Shown here: piece by piece, positions 38,901 to 44,787 of the stretch | Layout of the letters: each line of letters starts with the position of its first letter | How positions within the stretch are numbered: position 1 is the first letter of the stretch | Source: a virus | Length of the DNA stretch: 44,787 nucleotides | Strand: one strand, 5' to 3' | IMG/VR virus record: IMGVR_UViG_3300013004_000069 | Span: 1 to 44,787 of that record | Position numbers and translations under genes: made by a program | The notes under the pieces: generated by a model | What the model was told of the DNA's origin: nothing | Database searches by the model: none | Seen by the model: the letters and a program-made list of their open reading frames with translations, nothing else

Positions 38901-41037
38901 TCCCAAATCGGCAGATGGTACACCAGGTTTTGAAGTAAATTGTACTGAGGATATTAAAAGTACAACTGGTGCTATCACTTTTCAATCACAAGTATATTCT
39001 GTAAATGCAATGGCTTGTAGAAGAGTTATAATAAAATCAATTGTTGTTGATGTACCCGATATTGAAACTATTGAACAACCGAATGTTGAAGAACAAAAAG
39101 AAGTCAAAACACAACAAGTTGATGTTGTATCAAGTAGACCTGTAGATAGAGTTCAACCAACTGTAGATATTGTTAAAAAACTTAAAGATGGTATTGGTAA
39201 AAAAATATTGAGAAACTTATTTAGTGAATGTGATTATTTTGAAGTATTGAAGGAAGAAAATCCTATGGTATATACTTCAATTGTTGAAAAAATAAAGTAT
39301 TTCAATCCGGCTTTCCATTCTATGACACCTGAAGGCTTAAATGCTCGTCTAACTTTCTTGAATCAATGTACAAAACCTGGTGAAACGATACCAACAATAG
39401 GTCCTGATGGTAAACCAAGATACAATGATGCTCAAAATACTGCATTTGGTGCACCACCAGTTCTAATACTTAGAATAGGAGATTTTTACAATACAAAGAT
39501 AATACCTAAAAGTGTTAGTTTTACATACGAAAAAGATGGTCAATTTGATATGAATCCTGAAGGTATTGGATTACAACCAATGATAGTTTCAGTAAAAATG
39601 GGATTTGACATTATTGGTGGTATGGGTCTTAAAGGTCCTGTAGAACAATTACAGAATGCTTTATCATTCAACTATTATGCTAACACAGAAATATATGATG
39701 AAAGAGCAACACCTACTGATGAAAGTTATAAAGTTGTAGACCAAGAAATTATTACTTCTTTAACCGCAGGAGAAGAAGCTGCGACAACTCAAAATTCAAC
39801 ACCACCACAGACAAATCCTGGTGGTTCAACTATAGGTGAAATTATTACAAATATACCAGTACCTAATGGTCAAAATGGTGAAATCTCATACGGAAAAGTA
39901 ATGGACACATTAATAGACCAAAGTGTAGGTTATTTCAATAACACACTTAATACATTAGAAAAGATTACACTAAATTATAATTATGGAATTCTACAATTGG
40001 TGAATCAAAAAAGATTATATACGACTGGTTTAATGAAAGGAGCAACTTGGGCAAACCAAGATACACCAATCTGGGGTGCACCATCTAGTGTTGGTGAAAC
40101 ATTGGCCACTTTATTTAAAAATGTAACTGATGATATTGATGATGATGCTAACATAATTATTGAAGAATTAAATGCTAAAAAATTTGGATTAGATTCACCA
40201 GCAATTAAAGGAGTTAAACAAAATATGAAAGAGTATTTTAAAACACTTCAATCTGAATTTGAGAATGGTATTACAACTATAACACAAGAGTTTATAAAGT
40301 TTGAACAAGATTTTGTTTACTTAATACGACAAATAAATTTAATAAGTGAAAATACTGATGGAAAACTTTTGAATGGTAATAAACCGAGAGTTTATAACTT
40401 AACAGGTACTTCAGAAGTAACAGCATCAAGTTTGGAAAGTAGTCCAAAACCAACTAACACTACTGAGGAATTATCTTATGATTATGAGAAAGTTTACGAA
40501 GCATTGATTGACTATAATGATTATTTGTCAGGATTGGAAACTGAGGCAAAATATACAATTATAACAACAGAAGAAGGTTTAGATGAAATTTTTCCATTGA
40601 ATGATTCTTTATTTAAAGATAATTCTGAACTTCTTTTCTTTATGGTTATATCAAGAATATTCTCTGATAAAAATAAAAGGGATGGTTTTATTAATAGTAT
40701 AATTAAAGGGGAACTTCTTAAAATTTCAGACCCACTAAATTTAAAAAATCAATTTACACAGATAGTAAATAAGTTAGCTAATAAATATGATAAGGAATTA
40801 GCGGAAGAGGAAAAAATGTTCAAAGAACTAAGAAAAGATAAATATTTAAAAAATTTCTTAAGTAGTCCTGACGAAAAACTTTATCCTAAAGGTAAAACAA
40901 GAAAATTTAATTATACAACGATACCTAACCAAAATACTAATGCAACACAAGAAACAAATATAAAAAATGTTTTTAGTACCACTAATACTAATCAAGATAC
41001 TCAAACATTTGATGGAAAAGTTTCATTCAATAGTTAA
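35998..41037 (+). CDS. Giant tail/baseplate protein with OmpA-like domain
   Basis: 1679 residues. Residues 1-500 are Pro/Ser/Thr/Asn-rich beta structure (TGVYTAPVGTRTYETSLSDY; two DPFG/DPAG-type segments). A middle block near 610-700 (YMFSIENLAWRTS; MWFPPYDLTFED; TFIGRPEPIYTYSKSSRSGSVNW; IIVDHPSVMN) looks like a conserved structural core. About 840-1015 form an OmpA-like domain: IEMEGAASATASVDYNKKLSQRR, then DSVESFL and a late ACRRVIIKSI strand. It meets NxxLSxxRxxxVxxxL, but the peptidoglycan-contacting Asp of OmpA is replaced in GAAS. A second conserved block (1140-1240: LILRIGDFYNTKIIPKSVSF, LQPMIVSVKMGFDIIGG, LQNALSFNYYANTEIYDERA) and a helical C-terminus follow. It lies between the tape measure and a gp53-like wedge protein, so it is probably central baseplate or tail tip. 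Confidence 0.6.
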   Translation: MSESSLSFASTSSFRNSLLNRNLPPYAVTGVYTAPVGTRTYETSLSDYNVINSPDDLISQNPFVRQLYPLNEYGPEGGYNYTITYNNPPIINSSNQGEYSPNDTVLDLVNEFFIDAAYIENRYGPVGGFNDMVIIDNIQNNNKLYTPYWNPPTFVPSSYSPYQILISPDPAGDSGLLSQDSYLAKLGAQTLKKLFQDRVDADTRRNTQGTLTLDTTSDPFDISLIIAGKEPLRSKNWTITVPTTPTNESPFIQSLGGAYFPVSPIAGDYFDPVLFNAGSSTQISLALNVPNLTTGGGGLPLTLNITTNPSQNFIDNTGTGQQSALFANIDYNRYRAQYTRTSQFAQTESTINQNGTLNGGYYVGSRTSEPSTITSPPLQIPIDPFGRQVQTPVYGPSELGSLYEGNIGRLNFGLAGKSSSDGGGIDGQFVWVSPKYKSDAGFKATPGGGTGSQDEEFNLISSQYTSNESTNLQFKESSILDATQRLVNSADLVNGISRLKHVGNAINQVSKVFNDGYKELTKGSRVLSYRDNTTGAEAGIEYCRVFAKDTPYYTYGDLQKSDGITKSGRRFDYSVLDNTYNLNIAPLKNPGSTNLQPNAKGQVVAKKYMFSIENLAWRTSSKPGFTYDDLPACERGPNGGRIMWFPPYDLTFEDSADVSFDATTFIGRPEPIYTYSKSSRSGSVNWKIIVDHPSVMNTIVQKQLKGQTKEKIDSIVDSFFAGCVKFDIYELAKKFNTIPLSELYTYQEVINNPRLTKEELGQVITEISKENVPLGGQDGGNVTPPQGVKKTTPDPAKQAFVDAYLGIGFYFDNDIPSSGDIPYNSTYDGYISKKETYKTNAESAFASGGTYCKQNVEFCNRAKNVNEFFDSVVKTNYEKVSSGQKNFITDAFDLLNNKKGTITIEMEGAASATASVDYNKKLSQRRIDSVESFLKSFKIGDANLQKFIDDKKLIIKEIASGEQAKSVVPKSADGTPGFEVNCTEDIKSTTGAITFQSQVYSVNAMACRRVIIKSIVVDVPDIETIEQPNVEEQKEVKTQQVDVVSSRPVDRVQPTVDIVKKLKDGIGKKILRNLFSECDYFEVLKEENPMVYTSIVEKIKYFNPAFHSMTPEGLNARLTFLNQCTKPGETIPTIGPDGKPRYNDAQNTAFGAPPVLILRIGDFYNTKIIPKSVSFTYEKDGQFDMNPEGIGLQPMIVSVKMGFDIIGGMGLKGPVEQLQNALSFNYYANTEIYDERATPTDESYKVVDQEIITSLTAGEEAATTQNSTPPQTNPGGSTIGEIITNIPVPNGQNGEISYGKVMDTLIDQSVGYFNNTLNTLEKITLNYNYGILQLVNQKRLYTTGLMKGATWANQDTPIWGAPSSVGETLATLFKNVTDDIDDDANIIIEELNAKKFGLDSPAIKGVKQNMKEYFKTLQSEFENGITTITQEFIKFEQDFVYLIRQINLISENTDGKLLNGNKPRVYNLTGTSEVTASSLESSPKPTNTTEELSYDYEKVYEALIDYNDYLSGLETEAKYTIITTEEGLDEIFPLNDSLFKDNSELLFFMVISRIFSDKNKRDGFINSIIKGELLKISDPLNLKNQFTQIVNKLANKYDKELAEEEKMFKELRKDKYLKNFLSSPDEKLYPKGKTRKFNYTTIPNQNTNATQETNIKNVFSTTNTNQDTQTFDGKVSFNS

Positions 41038-41040
41038 ATT

Positions 41041-41364
41041 ATGGCAAGACAAACATATAACAGATACGCAGATTTTCTTTTAAACGGACAACAAACGATT
41101 GTTCCATATATTCAACTACCAAACAAAAGTAGTGATAAAAGATACATTTATAAAATTGGGATGTCCAGAATGGATAAAGTGTCACAACAATATTATGGTT
41201 CTCCAACTTTCGGTTGGTTAATCTTGATGGCTAATCCACAATATGGTGGACAAGAATGGAACATACCTGATGGTTCTATATTGACAATACCATATCCGTT
41301 AGTAACTTCTTTACAAGATTACAAATCCCAATTAAACAATCATTTCTTCTATTATGGTAGATAG
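41041..41364 (+). CDS. Baseplate wedge protein, gp53/LysM-like
   Basis: 107 residues starting three bases after the previous stop. The core YIYKIGMSRMDKVSQQYYGSPTFGWLILMANPQYGG...WNIPDGSILTIPYPL (about 36-88) is the pattern of gp53-type wedge proteins and tail protein X: a LysM-like fold with R-x-D-x-(I/V)-S-x-x-Y-Y-G, W-x-I-x-x-A-N-P and a closing I-P. T4 gp53 is 196 residues, so this is a compact version without the long extensions. Its last 11 bases overlap the start of the next gene, which suggests coupled translation and a shared assembly. In T4, gp53 sits at the periphery of the inner baseplate and contributes to wedge joining. Confidence 0.7.
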   Translation: MARQTYNRYADFLLNGQQTIVPYIQLPNKSSDKRYIYKIGMSRMDKVSQQYYGSPTFGWLILMANPQYGGQEWNIPDGSILTIPYPLVTSLQDYKSQLNNHFFYYGR

Positions 41365-44300
41365 ACCCGAAAATATATTAGTCGATTTTGACTATAACAA
41401 CATTATAGTAGTTGACCCAAACAAAATTATTGATGAGGATGGTCGTGCAAAAGACAGACACATCAGAATGGAGAATATGGTTTATTATGCTAATTTGGAA
41501 TGTAAAGTAGTTCCAAGAACTAAATTAGCCGTGGGTGTTGCAGCTAATGATGCAATTCAAACAGTATCTGTAGCATCTCTTAATTTTCTACAACCTGGTG
41601 GAGAAGATTATCTTAATACTAAATGGACTGATGAAATAACAGGGAAAGATTCTTTGAAAGGTCAAGGTATTAATCAACCAATAAAAAACCAATTTCAAAA
41701 TCCGAATAAAAGTGATGACTACTATGTAAGACAAACAATTAATACTGGTGGTAAACCTGGTGCTACTGACACTGGATTATTAGGTATAAAGTCAATTAGT
41801 GTCACAATTAACACAGCATTTGAACCAGTTATATCAATAAAAATGATTGATATAAGAGGTAAAGCTCTATTTGAATCAGGTGATAGTTCACCATATGCTG
41901 TTTTCTTCAACCTACCATATCCTTTATTCTATCTAACACTAAAGGGGTATCTAGGTAAAGCAATCAGGTTACCATTGATGTTGTATAAATTTGGTGCTTC
42001 ATTTAATACTGGTTCGGGTAACTTCGATGTGGACTTACAATTTTATACATACAAATATAATGTAATGACTGAAATTACAATGGCTGGTCTATTAGCTACA
42101 CCTTATATGTATAAAACAAATCTTAGAATACAAGAAAGAAGTGGTGTCCCCAATCAGTCAGCAAACGTACAAGATAGAACAGTTACTAGAGGGTATCAAA
42201 AGATTCAAGAAGTTTATAGTGAATATAAATCAAAAGGTATCATACCTGATGATTTTCCTGAACTAACGTTGATGGAAATGAAAGATAGATTGGACATTTT
42301 TATTAAAAATAAAATGGACACTTTTGCAAAAGAAAACTTACAACCATTGAGTGATTGTGAAAGTTATAGAGTTAACTTAGCGGAATACTATGGTGATGTT
42401 TATTTTTATGCAGGAAATCAATCTTGGTTCAATAGAAATATGGACACACAAAATTTTATAGTTTTGACTGATAAAAAAACTAGGGTTTATACGTTCACTA
42501 AAGTTATAGATACACCTGATAAAAGAAACACTGCTGAAAGTGAATTAATTGGGAAAATTAATGATAATAATAAAAAATTAAAAACCAATCAAACTGTTGG
42601 TGAGGATGGAAAATATAAAATAGGAAAAAAACCTGAGGTTAAGAGTGCGATAAATTTTAGTATAAGTATAGATACCTTCAGAAAAGTTGTACAAATCAAA
42701 GATATTGATATCGCTGAAACCTTCCTACAACGTAAGAAAAAAGAACCCACACCAGCTGAATTGGAGACATTTCAAGCTGAGTTGGAATTACAATTAGAGT
42801 TTCAAGCGGGTTCATTTAAAACAAAAAATGGGGACATAAAACAAGAAAAAAAATACTTTTTTTTCGAAGGTGATGGTTCATTTACTTCAATAGTACAACA
42901 AATGAACACAGACCTCAAAAGAATAAAAGAGGATATTGAAAATGCTTTGACTGAGACATTGGCCGACTTATTACAAAATAAAAACAATGGTATTGGTTTT
43001 GTACCAAACATTAGAAATGTGTTAGCTGTGTTCTTTGCTAATGGTGAGGCATTTTTGAGATTGATGGATGATGTACATACTAAAGCTTGGAATGAAAGAA
43101 ATAGTGATGTTAGGAAGAAAGCAATTTTTGACCCACAAGTTGCTGGTGCTTCACAAGATAATATAAATCCAGGTGATGACACTAATACACCAATTTATCC
43201 TTGGCCACAATTTATTGTCGCAACTAATGGTGAAAATGGACAAGAAAAATATGAAATTAGATATCCTGGTGACCAATCTTTAATAAGTCGTACTCAAGGT
43301 TATTTATATGATAAATGGCCTGAAATTGAATTTGTTGAAGAATTCATTAAAGGTTTGACTGAGAGAGACCCCGAAAGAAAAGAAATCGGACCGACAACAA
43401 ATGAGGTATTAGATATTAAACGTGCATCTATTAATGCTATTGAGTTTCCAATAACCAATCAAGTTTATAGTAATAAAGAGGAAGTTAAGTTCTTTTATGA
43501 GATTTACGAGAGATTAATTTATTTAGTTAATTTTTCAAAAATTACTCGAGCAAACAATACTAACTCTACTGCTGACGAAATATCAAATGTTTTAGCCGAG
43601 TTTGAAAGTGGTAATCTTTTGGATAGTTTGGGTGTAAATAGTCCATTCATAATTATGAAACTTAAAAATTTGGGTTTCAATGCTCAAACTTTTCCTTTAA
43701 TCCTTAGACAAATATCTAATGGTGGTATAGGAGAAAGTTGGCAAAATTATATCAGAGGAATTTTCAATACAAAATATATACGTAATCAAATTTCTAATTC
43801 TAGTTTCGAATTTATTAAAAGTTCTGATTTTATTAGTAGAGCTACTGAACCTCAATTATCAATTGTTGACGAAGACAAACTACAAAATTTTATTGATGAT
43901 TCTACCGCAGGTAATAAAGTTGATTTTACTGACACTTTTCCATTTACAAATTTAAATTGGTGTAAAAATAATTTAGCTAATGGTGTTGGTGTATCCACAG
44001 TTAATCAAGCTATGGATACGAAAGATGTTATATTTTATAATAAAAATAAAAAAGTTATAACTAATTTTAACCAAGATACGACCTTTAACCAAATCAGACC
44101 AATTACACACTTTGTTTTTCAAAATGCTAGTGAACCATCAGTAACGGAAGATAATTTAAAGACATTTTTACAAAGTAGAACAACTGATTATAAGTTACAA
44201 CTTATAACTGAAGGTAATGTTGATTATTCAAATTATAATGGAAATTTAGGTTTGGCTAATCAAACATCTTCTATGTTTAATACACCATACTTTACCAACT

Positions 44301-44787
44301 CAATACAAGAAGCAATACAGAAGTTTAGGAATGGTGACCCCTACCCTTTTACTGTTCCCGCTTACTTGTTTTTGAATAGTTTACCATTAGCAACACCCAA
44401 AGAAAAATATAAAAGTTGGGACTTTGGTGAAGAAAAAACATTGAGTTATATTTTTGCAAGTTTAAAAAAATATTCGGGTGTTCACAAAGTACCATACGCA
44501 TGGTTATTAAAATTAGGTTCTGTTTGGCATCGTTATAAAAAATATGTTGAAAGTACAAATAACTTTGATATATTGGATAACTCTTGGAAAAACTTTAATA
44601 GCTTAGTAAATTATGACCCAGTTACATCAGCAGCAACTAAAACATATAGTTTGACAATTAATAATGCAAACGTTGACATAGTATTAGAAGACATCAATAC
44701 AATCGGTGTGGGGACTGGTACAACTACTTCCGTAATTATGAATGTTGGATTTTATCCAAAATTAATAAATGACTTTAACGTTTTTTA
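41354..44787 (+). CDS. Very large baseplate-type structural protein, 3' end missing
   Basis: ATG at 41354 (MVDRPENILVDFDYNNIIVV), open to the last base; 1144 residues are visible without a stop. It overlaps the gp53-like gene by 11 bases. Residues about 130-260 (SISVTINTAFEPVISIKMIDIRG, SPYAVFFNLPYPLFYLTLKGYLGKAIRLPLMLYKF, FNTGSGNFDVDLQFYTYKYNVM) look like a tube-initiation or baseplate beta domain with a hydrophobic core. Helical charged stretches follow near 395-420 and 450-560. Later segments (TNQVYSNKEEVKFFYEIYERLIYL; LKKYSGVHKVPYAWLLKLGSVWHRYKKYV) appear helical. No enzyme motif is visible. I infer a central baseplate or hub scaffold from position, size and lack of signal peptide; the exact T4 counterpart is not clear. 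Confidence 0.6.
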   Translation, partial: MVDRPENILVDFDYNNIIVVDPNKIIDEDGRAKDRHIRMENMVYYANLECKVVPRTKLAVGVAANDAIQTVSVASLNFLQPGGEDYLNTKWTDEITGKDSLKGQGINQPIKNQFQNPNKSDDYYVRQTINTGGKPGATDTGLLGIKSISVTINTAFEPVISIKMIDIRGKALFESGDSSPYAVFFNLPYPLFYLTLKGYLGKAIRLPLMLYKFGASFNTGSGNFDVDLQFYTYKYNVMTEITMAGLLATPYMYKTNLRIQERSGVPNQSANVQDRTVTRGYQKIQEVYSEYKSKGIIPDDFPELTLMEMKDRLDIFIKNKMDTFAKENLQPLSDCESYRVNLAEYYGDVYFYAGNQSWFNRNMDTQNFIVLTDKKTRVYTFTKVIDTPDKRNTAESELIGKINDNNKKLKTNQTVGEDGKYKIGKKPEVKSAINFSISIDTFRKVVQIKDIDIAETFLQRKKKEPTPAELETFQAELELQLEFQAGSFKTKNGDIKQEKKYFFFEGDGSFTSIVQQMNTDLKRIKEDIENALTETLADLLQNKNNGIGFVPNIRNVLAVFFANGEAFLRLMDDVHTKAWNERNSDVRKKAIFDPQVAGASQDNINPGDDTNTPIYPWPQFIVATNGENGQEKYEIRYPGDQSLISRTQGYLYDKWPEIEFVEEFIKGLTERDPERKEIGPTTNEVLDIKRASINAIEFPITNQVYSNKEEVKFFYEIYERLIYLVNFSKITRANNTNSTADEISNVLAEFESGNLLDSLGVNSPFIIMKLKNLGFNAQTFPLILRQISNGGIGESWQNYIRGIFNTKYIRNQISNSSFEFIKSSDFISRATEPQLSIVDEDKLQNFIDDSTAGNKVDFTDTFPFTNLNWCKNNLANGVGVSTVNQAMDTKDVIFYNKNKKVITNFNQDTTFNQIRPITHFVFQNASEPSVTEDNLKTFLQSRTTDYKLQLITEGNVDYSNYNGNLGLANQTSSMFNTPYFTNSIQEAIQKFRNGDPYPFTVPAYLFLNSLPLATPKEKYKSWDFGEEKTLSYIFASLKKYSGVHKVPYAWLLKLGSVWHRYKKYVESTNNFDILDNSWKNFNSLVNYDPVTSAATKTYSLTINNANVDIVLEDINTIGVGTGTTTSVIMNVGFYPKLINDFNVF

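Noticed and set aside
42802-43182. 126-residue minus-strand frame near the right end
   Set aside because: It lies antisense to the open plus-strand gene at 41354-44787, which has no stop throughout.
1-44787. tRNA genes, CRISPR arrays, insertion sequences, integrase attachment sites
   Set aside because: I looked for cloverleaf-like segments, regularly spaced repeats, transposase motifs and terminal inverted repeats in the gaps and saw none; the repeats found are within fibre and linker genes.

Overview
The window is a 44.8 kb piece of an AT-rich, tailed-phage genome of the T4-like myovirus type, cut at both ends: the first gene is open to base 1 and the last runs off base 44787. The phage assignment rests on a contractile tail sheath, a gp19-like tail tube, neck proteins, a tape-measure-like protein, baseplate proteins, a fibre ending in a peptidase-S74 chaperone, and a T4-type family B DNA polymerase. 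The host is probably a member of the Bacteroidetes. Most genes lack a Shine-Dalgarno sequence, and the one clear host-type promoter (13548-13578) is a perfect TTTG-N19-TAnnTTTG match to the Bacteroidetes primary-sigma consensus.

Layout. (1) 1-8983, plus strand: adsorption module. It holds a partial fibre protein, two small proteins, three tandem paralogous glycine-rich adhesin-like proteins, a Thr-Pro linker protein and a 1032-residue fibre with a C1q-like domain, a 16-residue repeat array and an S74 domain. (2) 9039-13529, plus: four consecutive glycosyltransferases, the last with two catalytic domains. (3) 13548-13790: a gene-free stretch with host-type promoter, foldable sequence and terminator, read here as a stand-alone non-coding RNA. 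(4) 13789-18170: a hypothetical gene (minus), a likely structural gene, DNA polymerase with a hairpin leader, and a 56-residue lipoprotein. (5) 18209-24473, minus: two small proteins, a gp13-like neck protein, a superoxide dismutase fused to a nuclease-like region, and an SNF2-type helicase. (6) 24521-44787, mostly plus: gp14-like neck, gp15-like tail completion, a minus-strand ribbon-helix-helix protein with a palindromic operator, tail sheath with a large insertion, homing endonuclease, HAD phosphatase, tail tube, gp26-like protein with an out-of-frame partner, tape measure, a 1679-residue tail protein carrying an OmpA-like domain, a gp53/LysM-like wedge protein and a very large partial baseplate-type protein.

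How it works together: regions 5 and 6 build neck, tail and baseplate in roughly T4 order (13, 14, 15, 18, 19, 26, 29, 53), interrupted by mobile or accessory genes. Region 1 makes the receptor-binding parts and region 2 could modify them or the host surface. A sense-strand TATTTAT element lies just upstream of many starts on both strands and is a candidate phage late promoter; in several cases it is only 4-6 bases from the start codon. The strongest unusual items are the dismutase-nuclease fusion, the orphan structured RNA, the TATTTAT element, the out-of-frame tail-chaperone extension and the OmpA-like domain in a tail protein. All functional names are from reading motifs by eye; no database search was possible.
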